A stretch of 64,000 nt of DNA from Adlercreutzia equolifaciens DSM 19450 (GCF_000478885.1 NC_022567.1:1550001-1614000); one strand, 5' to 3'. Positions 8,309 to 17,648 are shown, numbered from the stretch's first letter. Notes: generated by a model not told the origin, from the letters alone. Numbers and translations: made by a program.

Positions 8309-10501
8309 CTAGCTGATGAGCTTCGAGCTCTCCACCTTTTCCACGTACCATTCCATGAACTTCTCCAGGAGCTTGCGGAGCACCAGGCCCAAGAGCGCCG
8401 CCGGGATGAGGAACAGGGCGAGTGCGCCCATCTGAGCCCAGAAGTCACCGCCGTAGGTGCCCATCATGGCGCTTCGCATGGCGTTCACCACGTGGGTGGC
8501 GGGAAGCCAGGGCGAGAGGGCCTGCACGAAATCGGGCATGATCTGCAGCGGGAACGAGCCGCCGCAGCCCGTCACCTGCACGATGAGCAGAAGCACCGCG
8601 ATGGCCTTGCCGAGGTTGGCGAAGGACACCACCAGCGCGTAGATGATGAACGTGAACACAAGGCCCGCGCCCCAGAAGCACACCATGAACAGCCATGGCG
8701 AGGTCACCTGCACATCGAGGAAGAAGAGATTGCCCAGCGCCATGACCGTCGACTGGGCCAGCGACACCACGGCCATGACGGCGAAGCGGCCGAAGAACAG
8801 CTGCCGCGGCTTCGGGTTCACAAGCCCCGCCTCCTTCTGGATGCGTAGGTCCGCCTTCGGCTTGAACACCACGAGAATGAGAAGCGACCCGATGAAGAGG
8901 GCCAGCGTCGTGTAGAGCGGCGCCATGGCGCTGCCGAAGTTCTCCACCGGGAAGACCGCGATGCGCTCGACGCCCACGGGGCTCGCCAGCGCCTTCGAAA
9001 GGGCCGACACGTCGGAGCCGAGCACCGCGCGCAGGGCGTCGCGGTCGCCCGAGGCGATGGCGCCGTCGATATCGGAGGCCATCTCCCGCAGCCCCGAGGA
9101 GACGCCCTTGAGCTTCTCGGTGGTCTCGGCGATCTTATCGGCGGTGCCGGCCATGACATCGGCCGCCGAGGTGGCCGAGGAGGACAGCTCGCCGCCGACG
9201 CCCTTCAGGTCGTCGGAAACGCCAGAGAGCGCATCGGCCATGGAGGCGGCCTGCTCTGCCAGCGAGGCGAGCCCCGGCGCCACATTCGCCTCGTAATCGT
9301 CCTTGATGGAATTGATGGAGGCGGCGGCCTCGGCCGCCTTGGCCTTGGCGGCGTCGCGCTCGGCGGAAAGATCGGTGTCGCCCGCCTCCAGCTTATCGGC
9401 GGCCGTCCGCAGGCTCGCGGCCATGGAATCCGCCTGGGACGCCACCGCCCTCGCGCGGCCGGCCAGGGCGGTCACTTGGGGCCGGAGGCTCTCGGGCAGC
9501 GACGGGGCGGCGCCTTCCAAGCTGTCGGCCACCTGGCGGTACACCGTCGCATGGGACGCAAGTGCGTCGGCCTGGGCGCGCAGATCCTTGGCAATGCCCT
9601 GGCCGTCGCTGGAGGCCGCATCGAACAGGGCGTCGACGGAATCGGATACCGCCCCGAAGGCGGCGGCGCTGTCGGCCAGCGAGCTCTTGAGCGTGTCCGC
9701 CGAGCTCTTCAGAGCGTCCACCGTGGCCGGCACCGCGTCGGCACGCCCCGTCGCGGCGGACAGCGTCTCGTCCAGGGCCGTGGAGGCCTGGGTGGCCAGG
9801 TCGGCCGAATGGCGCGAAAGATCCTCGCAGGAGCGAGCGAGCGAGCCGTAGAGCGAAAGCACCCCGGATGCGTCGTCGAATGCATCGGCCATCTCGCGCA
9901 CATGATCGGCCACCACCGCGATGCGGCCGTCCCAGTCGTCCTCGTCGGCGAAGCTGGAAAGCGATTCGGCCAGCGAGAGCGACACCTCCGAGAGCGTCTG
10001 GGCGAACACGGCGTTCACCTGGTAGGACACCGAATCGGCTCCCTGGTCGGTGATCTTCGGCGCGATGGCGCTCTTCTTCTCGTTGGCGTAGTAGACGATA
10101 TCGGCATGGCCGGCGTCGCCCGTGTAGAAGGTGAGCATGTCGCGGCTGAAGCTCTTCGGGATCACCACGGCGGCGTAGTAGCGCCCCGATCGCGCACCGT
10201 CGATGGCGTCATTCTCGTCGGTAAATTGCCAGTCTATCTGGTCGTTGGCCCGCAGGGCGGAGACGACCTGGTCGCCGATGTTGATGCGCAGCGGAATGAG
10301 ATCGCTCTGGTAGCCCTCGTCGGTGTTGGCCACGGCCACCGTGAGGTTGCCCGTGTTGTCGAAGACGTTCCAGCAGGCGATGATGTTGTACCAGGCGAAC
10401 AGCGAGGGCACGAGAACGAGGCCCAGCGTGATGATGATGGACATGACGTTGGCCTTCAAGCGGCCCAGATCGAAGCGGAACAGGCGCCAGACGTTATTCA
10501 T
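8309..10501 (-). CDS. YhgE/Pip-family membrane protein, 730 aa (second of a pair)
   Basis: Proteins of this family have an N-terminal membrane anchor, a large extracytoplasmic coiled-coil region and a C-terminal ABC-2-permease-like membrane domain. Here the first helix is followed by the signature FAWYNIIACWNVFDNTGNL and AVANTDEGY. An Ala/Ser/Asp-rich helical region follows (about residues 200-510), then six hydrophobic helices from FGSAMAPLYTTLALFIGSLL to the C-terminus. Start ATG at 10501 has GGGAGGAGG upstream and overlaps the end of the neighbouring YhgE gene by eight bases, so translation is coupled and the two probably form a hetero-oligomer. Relatives are linked to phage reception, type VII-like secretion or export. 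The substrate cannot be read from sequence. Confidence 0.9.
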   Translation of the reverse strand: MNNVWRLFRFDLGRLKANVMSIIITLGLVLVPSLFAWYNIIACWNVFDNTGNLTVAVANTDEGYQSDLIPLRINIGDQVVSALRANDQIDWQFTDENDAIDGARSGRYYAAVVIPKSFSRDMLTFYTGDAGHADIVYYANEKKSAIAPKITDQGADSVSYQVNAVFAQTLSEVSLSLAESLSSFADEDDWDGRIAVVADHVREMADAFDDASGVLSLYGSLARSCEDLSRHSADLATQASTALDETLSAATGRADAVPATVDALKSSADTLKSSLADSAAAFGAVSDSVDALFDAASSDGQGIAKDLRAQADALASHATVYRQVADSLEGAAPSLPESLRPQVTALAGRARAVASQADSMAASLRTAADKLEAGDTDLSAERDAAKAKAAEAAASINSIKDDYEANVAPGLASLAEQAASMADALSGVSDDLKGVGGELSSSATSAADVMAGTADKIAETTEKLKGVSSGLREMASDIDGAIASGDRDALRAVLGSDVSALSKALASPVGVERIAVFPVENFGSAMAPLYTTLALFIGSLLILVVFKPKADLRIQKEAGLVNPKPRQLFFGRFAVMAVVSLAQSTVMALGNLFFLDVQVTSPWLFMVCFWGAGLVFTFIIYALVVSFANLGKAIAVLLLIVQVTGCGGSFPLQIMPDFVQALSPWLPATHVVNAMRSAMMGTYGGDFWAQMGALALFLIPAALLGLVLRKLLEKFMEWYVEKVESSKLIS

Positions 10502-13145
10502 GACGGGCCTCCTCCCCTTCCGCACTGTCGCGCGCGGCATCGCGTGCGCACGCGCGCTCCCGCCCGCCGAAGCCCGCGTCGCGCGCATCCATGCAGGCGG
10601 CTCGCTCCACGTCCGCCGTGGCGCCGTACAGGTCGATCAGGCTCGCGTCGGAAAGGCTCTCCAGCTTCAGCTGCCGCTCGAAGCTGAAGCGCAGGCTCTC
10701 GATGACCACGAGCGCCACGAAAATGACGATGATCCAAATGAGCCAGCCCGTGAGCAGCCACACCTTCTCGGTCGGCGTCAGGGCGAAGATGACCGCAAGG
10801 ACCACCGGCACCGCCACGCCCAAAACGAGCGCGCCCTTCATGAGCCGCGGATACCAGCGGTTGAATGTCGCGTAGCGCTGCTGCAAGGCCGTGGCGTAGG
10901 TGTCCTTGTCGGAGAGCGCCCGCATGATCTGGGAGATGCGGTAGGGGCGCACGGGGATGTCGACGTCCTCGCCGTTGAACAGGCCGCCGTCGCGCACCTG
11001 GCGGGCCACCATGCGGTTCACGTTCGCCATGAGCGGGCGGATGAGGAGCCCGAGCGCCATGAACAGCACGAGGAACAGCGCGAGCACGAGCAGGTCGGAG
11101 ACGTACTGGCCGCCGTAGAAGCCGCAGATGGCCTCGCGCATGGCCCCGATGCCGTAGGTGAAGGGGAACAGCGGGTAGATGGATTGGAAGAACGGCGAGG
11201 TCATCTCAATCGGATAGAGGCCCGTGGCGCCGGGGATCTGGGCGAACACGAGAACGACGCAGATGCCCTTGCCGATATGCTGCAGCGTGACGGAGAAGGC
11301 GTAGATGATGGAGAGGTAGGCAAGCGACGCCAGCGCCGCGGCGAAGATGAGCGCCGGCGCCGAGACGGTTTGCACGCCGAGCGCGAGCACCCCGACACAG
11401 CAGATGACCGCCTGCATCACGGCGATGGCCGCAAGGAACAAATACCGGCCCCAATAGCGCTGGGCCAGCGTCAGGCCGGGGATGCCCTCGCCGTCCGCCT
11501 CCTGGCGCATGATGACGAGCAGCATGAAGGCGCCGATCCAGAACGTGAGGTTCATGAACAAGGGCGCCATGGCGCTGCCGTAGGCGTTCAGCGGATAGAG
11601 CTGCTCGGTGACCACCTCGGTGGGCGACGCCATAAACGCCGCGATCTTGTCGGCGTCAAGACCGCCCTCGCCTACGAGCCGGGAAAGCGCGTCGGAGGTG
11701 CCGAAGGCGAGCACGTCGTTGTAGACGATGCCCAGCTCGCTTTCCAGGCCGGCGAAGAGCCGGTCGGTCTCGGCCACCGTTGAGGCGGCCGTGTCCATGG
11801 TGGCGTCCAGCTGGTCGATGACGAGCCCGGTCTGAGCCACGAGGAGCCGCTGGGTCTCAAGGGCCCCGGAAAGGGCCGACGAAGTTTCGGCCAGCGCGTC
11901 CAGCGCGTCGTTCACAGCGGGCAGCGTGGTGCCGAACAACGTCGTGGAATAGGCCGACGCGCCGCTGGTCGCCTGGCGCACCGCGCCATCGAGGGCCGAT
12001 GCCGCGTCGGAGAGCGCGGCCGCCGAGGACTGCGCGCGGTCGTTGGCGGCCGTCAGCGCGTCCAGGGCCGTCGAGGCCGCCCGGGTCCGCTCGTCCAGGG
12101 AGTCGGCCAGAGCCTCCAAGGCGGCGCGCTCGCTGCTGCCGGCGGGAAGGGAACCCGCCGCCGCGCGCACGGAGGACGCCAGCTGGCCGCTCTCCTGCAC
12201 GGCGGCGCTTCCCTGGGCCAGCGCCGCCTGAATGCCTCCCTGGGCCTCGCCGAAGGCGGCGGTGAGGCGCGCGGCGGCCGAGGTGGCGTCGTTCGACGCC
12301 TGGGTGATGTCGTCGAGGCCGGCGGTGACGGCCGGCAGCGCGAAGGCGGAGAAGTCGCTCAAGGTCTTCTGCATGGCCGTCGCGGTCTCCCCCATCTGGC
12401 CCAAGGACTTATCGGCCGCGTCGATGCCGGCACTCGCTTCGGAGAGCGTCTCTTTGGCCGAGGCCGCCTTGTCCTTGGCCGCCTTCGACGCATCCCCCAA
12501 ATCGGCGAGCACGCGGCGCACCTCGCTGGTGGCGGCGACGGCCTCCGATATCTTCTGCGCGGCCTTCGACTGCATCTCCTTGGTACTCTCGCGCCCCTCG
12601 TTCACCTTCTCGTCGATGGTCTTGACGACCACGTCGCTTACGGTGGCGACGAAGGTGGAGTTGATGGTCTCGTCCAAGGTTGTGGCGCCCGTGTCGGTGA
12701 TCTTGGGCGCCACCGGGCCCGATTTCTCGTTCACGTAGTACTCGATCTTGGGCTGCGTGAAGCTTCCGGTGGTGATGGTGAGCAGATCGGCGGTGAAATG
12801 CTCGGGGATGACATAGGCCGCGTAGGCACGTCCGCTCTTCAGCTCGTTCATGGCCGCATCGTAGTCGGTGAATTCCCAGTGCAGCTGGTTGTTCTCATGC
12901 AGCTGGTCCACGATGCGCTCCCCCACGTTCAGCTCGCCGGTGAGCTCGGAGGAACCGCCCGCGTCCTGGTTCACCACGCAGACCGTGAGGTTGCCGGTGT
13001 TGTCGTAGGGGTTCCAGAACCCGATGACGTTGTACCAGGTGTACAGCGAGGGAATCACCATGAGGGCGAACACGACCACGAGCGCCTGCGGCGTTTTCAA
13101 AAGACGCAGAAGATCGCGCTTGAGTATCTTCAGAACATTCCGCAC
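10494..13145 (-). CDS. YhgE/Pip-family membrane protein, 883 aa (first of a pair)
   Basis: It has the same architecture as its downstream partner. The N-terminal helix is followed by YTWYNVIGFWNPYDNTGNL and a conserved block containing VVNQDAGG. A long helical stalk (about residues 170-480) is rich in Ala, Ser, Asp and Glu, and a six-helix ABC-2-like domain starts at NAYGSAMAPLFMNLTFWIGAFM. It differs in carrying an extra C-terminal module: after IRPLMANVNRMVARQVRDGG come two more helices (LVLGVAVPVVLAVIFAL and LTGWLIWIIVIFVALVVIE) and a basic/acidic cytoplasmic tail. The start is a GTG at 13145 with AAAGGA upstream. The tail-end ATGAATAA overlaps the next start. The pair lies between the hydrogenase structural genes and the maturation protease, but nothing in it looks hydrogenase-related. 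Confidence 0.9.
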   Translation of the reverse strand: MRNVLKILKRDLLRLLKTPQALVVVFALMVIPSLYTWYNVIGFWNPYDNTGNLTVCVVNQDAGGSSELTGELNVGERIVDQLHENNQLHWEFTDYDAAMNELKSGRAYAAYVIPEHFTADLLTITTGSFTQPKIEYYVNEKSGPVAPKITDTGATTLDETINSTFVATVSDVVVKTIDEKVNEGRESTKEMQSKAAQKISEAVAATSEVRRVLADLGDASKAAKDKAASAKETLSEASAGIDAADKSLGQMGETATAMQKTLSDFSAFALPAVTAGLDDITQASNDATSAAARLTAAFGEAQGGIQAALAQGSAAVQESGQLASSVRAAAGSLPAGSSERAALEALADSLDERTRAASTALDALTAANDRAQSSAAALSDAASALDGAVRQATSGASAYSTTLFGTTLPAVNDALDALAETSSALSGALETQRLLVAQTGLVIDQLDATMDTAASTVAETDRLFAGLESELGIVYNDVLAFGTSDALSRLVGEGGLDADKIAAFMASPTEVVTEQLYPLNAYGSAMAPLFMNLTFWIGAFMLLVIMRQEADGEGIPGLTLAQRYWGRYLFLAAIAVMQAVICCVGVLALGVQTVSAPALIFAAALASLAYLSIIYAFSVTLQHIGKGICVVLVFAQIPGATGLYPIEMTSPFFQSIYPLFPFTYGIGAMREAICGFYGGQYVSDLLVLALFLVLFMALGLLIRPLMANVNRMVARQVRDGGLFNGEDVDIPVRPYRISQIMRALSDKDTYATALQQRYATFNRWYPRLMKGALVLGVAVPVVLAVIFALTPTEKVWLLTGWLIWIIVIFVALVVIESLRFSFERQLKLESLSDASLIDLYGATADVERAACMDARDAGFGGRERACARDAARDSAEGEEARHE

Positions 13146-13270
13146 GAAACGGGTCCTTTCCGCCTGCAGTCGGTAAGTGTACAGAGTTGCCGTTAATCAT
13201 AACGCAACCCCGGCAAGTTTGCTTCCTCTTGTTGACGGTTCGGAACGTTTGGTCAAGCACGTGAGAGCCC

Positions 13271-13411
13271 AGAGGAGACGTCGGGTGTTCTGACCGAGCG
13301 AGTTCCGCAGATGGTATCGAAGGCGCAGTGGGAACGGAATGGGGCAATCTCGTCGCCTTCGATACCAGCGAGGACTGTTTGAGCGAATCAGAATACCCGA
13401 CGGCTCCTCCC
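13271..13411. repeat. Imperfect long inverted repeat, arms of about 55-60 bp
   Basis: The left arm (13271-13326) contains GACGTCGGGTGTTCTGA and TGGTATCGAAGGCG. The right arm (13352-13411) contains their reverse complements with a few changes, CGCCTTCGATACCA and TCAGAATACCCGACGG. The loop is about 25 bp. The arms are too long and too diverged for a terminator. They resemble a miniature inverted-repeat element or a large structured RNA. Confidence 0.7.
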
Positions 13412-13426
13412 CGGGAGACGCGCAAC

Positions 13427-13458
13427 AAAAAGGGCGGCCCCTTGCGAGACCGCCCTTT
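13427..13458 (-). terminator. Rho-independent terminator of the hydrogenase operon
   Basis: On the minus strand, AAAGGGCGG pairs perfectly with CCGCCCTTT across a 12-base loop, and the stem runs into five T residues. It begins 22 bases after the cytochrome b stop codon at 13480. Confidence 0.9.
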
Positions 13459-13479
13459 CGACTTCGGCGCGCGCGACCC

Positions 13480-14166
13480 TTAGTGGAGGTCGGCGTCCTC
13501 CCCAACGATGTTGTGCAGATCGGGGTCGTACACCAGGCCGCCATGCTCCTTGCGGATGAACATGAGCTTGGTGGGGGCAAAGCCCTCAACATTGGCCAGG
13601 TAGATGTGGATGAACATGAAGATGATGAACACGTACATGCCGAAGTAGTGGATGATGCGCATGGACATGAGACCGCCCACGAGGTTCGTCGTCGCGGCGA
13701 ACGCGGGCACGTTCATGGTCACGCCCCACAGGCAGAGCCCCGTCCAGAACATCAGCACGATGAGGATCGGAATCAAGAGGTAGCTGATCTTCTGCGGCAC
13801 GCCGAGCTTGGCGCCCAGGGGATGATCCTTCTTCAGGAACAGGTAGTACTTGATCCACTCCAGAGCCTGATGGCGGTTGTCCTTCTGGGGCAGCCAGGTC
13901 TTGAAGTCGGTCACCTGCTGGCGCGTGCCGCCGGTCGGCGCGGTCTTCACGAAGAAGGCCATGATGACGCGGGCCACACAGTTGATGAACAGCACGAAAC
14001 CGAAGAACAGATGGCAGCCGCGGGCGATGCCCGTGAGGAACGGCAGCACCGGGAAGTGGATGATGATGCCCGACAGGATGAGCATGATCATGGCGATCAG
14101 GTTGATCCAGTGGGTCACCACGAAGATAAGAGGATGGGCCTCTTTGTAGTGAGCGAGATGGGCCAT
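13480..14166 (-). CDS. [NiFe]-hydrogenase cytochrome b subunit, 228 aa
   Basis: This HyaC-like diheme membrane subunit takes electrons from the small subunit and passes them to the quinone pool. It has four to five hydrophobic helices. Candidate heme-ligating histidines are visible: THWINLIAMIML in helix 1, ARGCHLFFGFVLF in helix 2, and RIIHYFGMYVFIIFMFIHIYL in the last. The loop between helices 2 and 3 (about residues 72-120) is charged and cytoplasmic. The ATG follows the large-subunit stop by one base, and its ribosome site (GGGGGGTGAAG) lies inside the large-subunit gene, so translation is coupled. It is the last gene of the operon and is followed by the terminator at 13427-13458. Confidence 0.93.
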   Translation of the reverse strand: MAHLAHYKEAHPLIFVVTHWINLIAMIMLILSGIIIHFPVLPFLTGIARGCHLFFGFVLFINCVARVIMAFFVKTAPTGGTRQQVTDFKTWLPQKDNRHQALEWIKYYLFLKKDHPLGAKLGVPQKISYLLIPILIVLMFWTGLCLWGVTMNVPAFAATTNLVGGLMSMRIIHYFGMYVFIIFMFIHIYLANVEGFAPTKLMFIRKEHGGLVYDPDLHNIVGEDADLH

Positions 14167-14167
14167 C

Positions 14168-15841
14168 TTACTTCACCCCCCAAGGGCTGGTGACGGTCTC
14201 GAAGTGCTTGCCGGTACCGCGCTCCGTGACGTGCACGGCGCAAGCGGTGCAGGGGTCGAAGGAGTGAACCGTGCGCAGGGCGTTGATGGGCTTCTCGATG
14301 TCGGCCACCGGAACGCCGATGAGCGCCTGCTCGAGCGGGCCGTGCTCGCCGTCGCCGTTGATGGGAGCCAGGTTCCACGTGGACGGGATGATGATCTGGT
14401 AGCCCTCGATCTTGCCGTCGACCACCTTCTCGGAGTGGTAGAGCGCGCCACGGGGGGCCTCCCAGAAGCCCGTGCCCTCGCCGGTGAGGCGGGCAGGCTC
14501 GCGGAAGTACTCGGAGTCGCCGCCCTTGATGGCCTCGGCAAGCTCGTTGACCCATTCCACCATGAGGTTGGCGATGTAGATGGTCTCGATCTGGCGGATG
14601 GCGGTGCGTCCCAGGGTGGACTGGAAGGCGGCCAGGTCGCCCGGCTTGGCGCCGAGGATGCCGAGAACGGCGTCGACCTGCTCCTTGATGAAAGGCACGC
14701 CGCGCACGTAGGCCGCGAAGATACGGGCCATGGAGCCGGCCTCCATGGGCTTGCCGTCGTAGGCGGGGGCCTTCACCCAGCTGTAGCGGTCGTCGACGTT
14801 GTACTCGGTGAAGTCCGGATCGGTGACGAAGTACGGCGAGGTGTAGGTCTCGCTGCCCTTGTACCAGGAGCGGCCCATGTACTCGGTGATGAGGTTCTCC
14901 TGCACGTCCGACGCCTGGAACTGCTCGTCCAGGACGGCCATGGGCAGGTAGCGGTTGAGCATCTGCTCGGTGTAGTTGTCGCCGTAGGGCCAGTCGGGGC
15001 CTTCGAAGACGCCCCAGGCGATGTAGCGGCCGCAGCCCTTGCCGAAGGTGAGCACCTCGGGATAGAGCTTGGCGAGCATCACGGTGTCGGCGAGAACGGT
15101 GTCGTTGACCCAGTCGCGGACCTCGGTGGCCATGGCGAGCAGATCGTCGAGCTTGCTCTCGGTGGGCACCCACATGTTGCCGCCGGGAATGGAGGTCATG
15201 ACGTGGGGCATCTTGCCGCCGAGCAGCGCCGCCATCTCGGAGGAGCGGGCCTGCATCTTCAGGGCCTCCAGGTAATGGGAGGTGAGGATCAGGTTCGCCT
15301 CAGGGTTGTCGACGTAGGCCTCGCCGCCGTCGGCATCGAACCAGTTGCCCGAGAAGATGGACAGCTGGCCGTTGTCGGCAAAGGCCGCCAGCTTCTCGTA
15401 GAGCTGGTTGAGGTCGGAGTGCAGCGCCAGGCCGTTCTCCAGGGCCACGGCGTAGGCGTCGTCGACGTTGGCCTGAAGCGCATTCAGCGGGTTCACGTAA
15501 TCGAGAGCCGCCAGGTTGTACAGCCACAGGATATGGCTGTGCAGGAACTGAGCGCCCTCCAGCAGGTTGCGCACGATGCGGGCGTTGTTCGAAATGGTGA
15601 TGCCGTAGGCCTTGTCACCGGCGATCGAGGAGGCATGCGCGTGCGAAACGGGGCACACGCCGCAGATGCGCTCGACGATTTGGGCCGCATCCTCGGGGGT
15701 GCGGTTCTGCACGACGAGCTCCATGCCGCGGAAGCAGCCGCCGGACACCCAGGCGTCGGCGACCACGCCGTTCTCGACCTCCATCTCGACGCGGAGATGG
15801 CCCTCGATACGGGTAATGGGATCAATAACAGAACGTGTCAA
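14168..15841 (-). CDS. [NiFe]-hydrogenase large (catalytic) subunit, 557 aa
   Basis: This subunit carries the Ni-Fe(CN)2CO centre that splits H2. The N-terminal ITRIEGHLRVEME is typical. The L1 motif RICGVCPVSHAHAS supplies two active-site cysteines and the L2 motif DPCTACAVH near the C-terminus supplies the other two. After the histidine come about 20 residues (VTERGTGKHFET and on) that a maturation protease would remove; the candidate enzyme is at 7027-7527. The start appears to be a TTG at 15841 after AGGAGG. It lies 17 bases downstream of the small-subunit gene. Together with the Tat-exported small subunit and cytochrome b this is a membrane-bound, outward-facing group 1 uptake enzyme. 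A Coriobacteria-type subgroup has been described, but assigning it would need phylogeny. Confidence 0.97.
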   Translation of the reverse strand: MTRSVIDPITRIEGHLRVEMEVENGVVADAWVSGGCFRGMELVVQNRTPEDAAQIVERICGVCPVSHAHASSIAGDKAYGITISNNARIVRNLLEGAQFLHSHILWLYNLAALDYVNPLNALQANVDDAYAVALENGLALHSDLNQLYEKLAAFADNGQLSIFSGNWFDADGGEAYVDNPEANLILTSHYLEALKMQARSSEMAALLGGKMPHVMTSIPGGNMWVPTESKLDDLLAMATEVRDWVNDTVLADTVMLAKLYPEVLTFGKGCGRYIAWGVFEGPDWPYGDNYTEQMLNRYLPMAVLDEQFQASDVQENLITEYMGRSWYKGSETYTSPYFVTDPDFTEYNVDDRYSWVKAPAYDGKPMEAGSMARIFAAYVRGVPFIKEQVDAVLGILGAKPGDLAAFQSTLGRTAIRQIETIYIANLMVEWVNELAEAIKGGDSEYFREPARLTGEGTGFWEAPRGALYHSEKVVDGKIEGYQIIIPSTWNLAPINGDGEHGPLEQALIGVPVADIEKPINALRTVHSFDPCTACAVHVTERGTGKHFETVTSPWGVK

Positions 15842-15858
15842 GTCAGCTCACCTCCTTC

Positions 15859-17136
15859 TTAATCGTTGTTACGGGGTTCGGCGTTCTTCTGCAGCAGCTC
15901 GTCGTCGAGAACCGGGCCGCCGGCGACCGGGTCGGCGTAGGTGCCGATCTCCTGGTCGGGATGCTTGGCATCCCACTTGCGGATCTTCTCGAACGGAGCG
16001 CCGCCGTCCATGCGGCCGGAGAGCTTCATGCCGAAGCCGTGCACCACGAGCGCCGCCGCCACGATGCCGGTGATGGTCACGGCGATGGTGGTGGGCTGCA
16101 GGCTCAGAGGACCGATGCGCAGGTCGCGCATGCGCTTGTAGAACGGGGTGTTCACCTCGGCCCAGTTGTCGCCCGGGTTGTTCGGGTTGGCCTCGCAGCA
16201 GCCGATGCAGGGGGCGCCGGACTGCACGCACCAGCTGCGGCGGTTGTTCCACAGCGTGACGCCGCACAGGGCGCGGGTCTGCGGGCCCTTGCAGCCGACG
16301 GGATACAGGCAGTAGCCCAGCTCCTCTTCCTTCGAGCCGAATTCGTAGACGAACTCGCCATTCTCGAAGTGGCCGCGACGCTCGCAGTTGTCATGGATGG
16401 TCTGGTTGAACAGATCGCCCGGCATGTTGAACTCGTTCAGACGGTTCACCAACAGGTCCATGTCCTTCATGACCACGACGTCCACGAGCACGGACATGAC
16501 CCACTCGGGGTTCACGGGGCAGCCCGGAACGTTGACGACCGGCGTGGCGACGCCGACCTTCTTCAGGTACTGCTGGACGCCAAGGGCCTGGGCCGGGTTG
16601 GGGGCAGCGGCCATCCAGCCGCCGTTCACGGCGCAGGAGCCGACCGCCACAACGGCGTTGGCCGACTCGGCAGCCTCCACAAGGGCCGTGATGCCGGTCT
16701 CGCCGGCCACGCGCAGAGCGTTGCCGTCGAAGGCCTCGAGCACGGCGCCCTCGTAGATGAGAATGTAGTTGCCTGCCGCGATGGTCTGGGCCTTGGCCTC
16801 CTCCATGGAGTGGCCAGCGGCGGCCGACAGGGTCTCCGAGTAGTTCAGGGAGATCATGTCGAGCACGACCGATGCGACATCGGGAGTCTCCACCTGGGCG
16901 AAGGACTCCGTGCAACCGGTGCAGGAAGCACCCTCGATCCAGATGACCGGATACAGGTTGCCGGACGTCGCGCCGATAACAGACTCTTCCAGAGCTTGCG
17001 CCACGCGCGGAACCGCGAGCTGGGAGAGCCCGGCTGCGGCGGCGATGCCGGCGCACAGCTTCATGAAGCTGCGACGGGTAACGCCACGCGAGGCAAGGAT
17101 GCTGTCAAAGTCTGACATCGTTGCCTGATTTTCCAT
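15859..17136 (-). CDS. [NiFe]-hydrogenase small subunit, Tat-exported, 425 aa
   Basis: This is the electron-transfer subunit with three iron-sulfur clusters. A twin-arginine signal (TRRSFMK, residues 20-26) precedes a hydrophobic AGIAAAAGLSQL stretch, so the folded heterodimer is exported by Tat. Cluster ligands are visible: EGASCTGCTES and GSCAVNGG with VPGCPVNP (proximal), the HDNCERRGHF and GYCLYPVGCKGP blocks (distal), and CGVTLWNNRRSWCVQSGAPCIGC (medial). A C-terminal helix (TIAVTITGIVAAALVVHGFG) anchors it, followed by an unusual tail of about 60 charged residues. AAGGAGG precedes the ATG. It is first in the operon; the upstream region holds three phased CACAA boxes. No hyp accessory genes are in the window. 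Confidence 0.97.
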   Translation of the reverse strand: MENQATMSDFDSILASRGVTRRSFMKLCAGIAAAAGLSQLAVPRVAQALEESVIGATSGNLYPVIWIEGASCTGCTESFAQVETPDVASVVLDMISLNYSETLSAAAGHSMEEAKAQTIAAGNYILIYEGAVLEAFDGNALRVAGETGITALVEAAESANAVVAVGSCAVNGGWMAAAPNPAQALGVQQYLKKVGVATPVVNVPGCPVNPEWVMSVLVDVVVMKDMDLLVNRLNEFNMPGDLFNQTIHDNCERRGHFENGEFVYEFGSKEEELGYCLYPVGCKGPQTRALCGVTLWNNRRSWCVQSGAPCIGCCEANPNNPGDNWAEVNTPFYKRMRDLRIGPLSLQPTTIAVTITGIVAAALVVHGFGMKLSGRMDGGAPFEKIRKWDAKHPDQEIGTYADPVAGGPVLDDELLQKNAEPRNND

Positions 17137-17528
17137 GCGTACACCTCCTTATAGGTGTCTCGTCTCTCTTACATGCAGGGGTTAGATTATCCGTTCGATC
17201 GCCACAAAAGCTGCACAATGGGTCACAAACGGTCAAATCATCTACCAGCGGCGAGAAAATGTTACGCGCTCCCCTGCTGGTAACAAGGCATTTTCGGCGC
17301 TGCGCCGTTCGCGCCCGATTTGCGCCGTCGGCGGGAAGGCCCTGCTCGCGCGGCCCTGGCAAGCTGTCGGCCGCAATCCCCTTGCATGCCCGAATTCGCC
17401 AGCGGCGGCAGACGACTGCGCGACCAAGACATGCCGCTCGCGATAGCGCCCTCAGCCGCAACTCCGCTTTGCCGCACGAAAGAATCGCGGGTCGCCCGCT
17501 CTCTCGTCTTCGGTATTTGCCGCGTAGA
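17137..17528. other. Hydrogenase operon upstream region
   Basis: This region should contain the promoter of the hydrogenase operon. The best -10 on the minus strand is GATAAT at 17191-17186; no good -35 sits at the usual distance, which fits activator-dependent transcription. The phased CACAA boxes just upstream are listed separately. Between about 17260 and 17528 I see no gene, only GC-rich unclassified sequence leading into element B. Confidence 0.4.
17203..17228 (-). promoter_or_regulatory. Three helically phased CACAA (TTGTG) boxes upstream of hydrogenase
   Basis: CACAA occurs at 17203-17207, 17214-17218 and 17224-17228, that is every 10-11 bp, in the same orientation and on one face of the helix. 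The nearest box is about 12 bp upstream of a candidate -10 (GATAAT, 17191-17186), where a -35 would normally be. This is a typical arrangement for an activator that binds direct repeats; the regulator is unknown. Confidence 0.4.
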
Positions 17529-17648
17529 TGCCACTTCGACCCAGAAATGGTCGACGGGCCAAAGAAAAAGCACGCGAAAATGCCACTTCGACCTAGAAAT
17601 GGCCAAAAAGGAAGGTGGGCTTCCGTCCATTTCGGGGTCGAAGTGGCA
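17529..17648. repeat. Palindromic intergenic element, copy B
   Basis: Motifs lie at 17529-17550 (forward), 17581-17602 (forward, core) and 17627-17648 (reverse). The last is identical to the third motif of copies A and C. The core segment (about 17575-17617, CGAAAATGCCACTT and on) is in the opposite orientation to the same segment in copy C. Flanks TAGATGCCAC and GTGGCATCTA extend the outer inverted repeat. Confidence 0.85.

Larger units (their letters stand above)
13146..13479. other. Intergenic region with long palindrome and operon terminator
   Basis: This 334-bp stretch separates the hydrogenase operon from the YhgE pair. It contains the imperfect palindrome at 13271-13411 and the terminator at 13427-13458, both listed. 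The remaining 13146-13270 should carry the YhgE promoter. An AT-richer segment near 13190-13250 is the best region, without a clean consensus. Confidence 0.5.
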
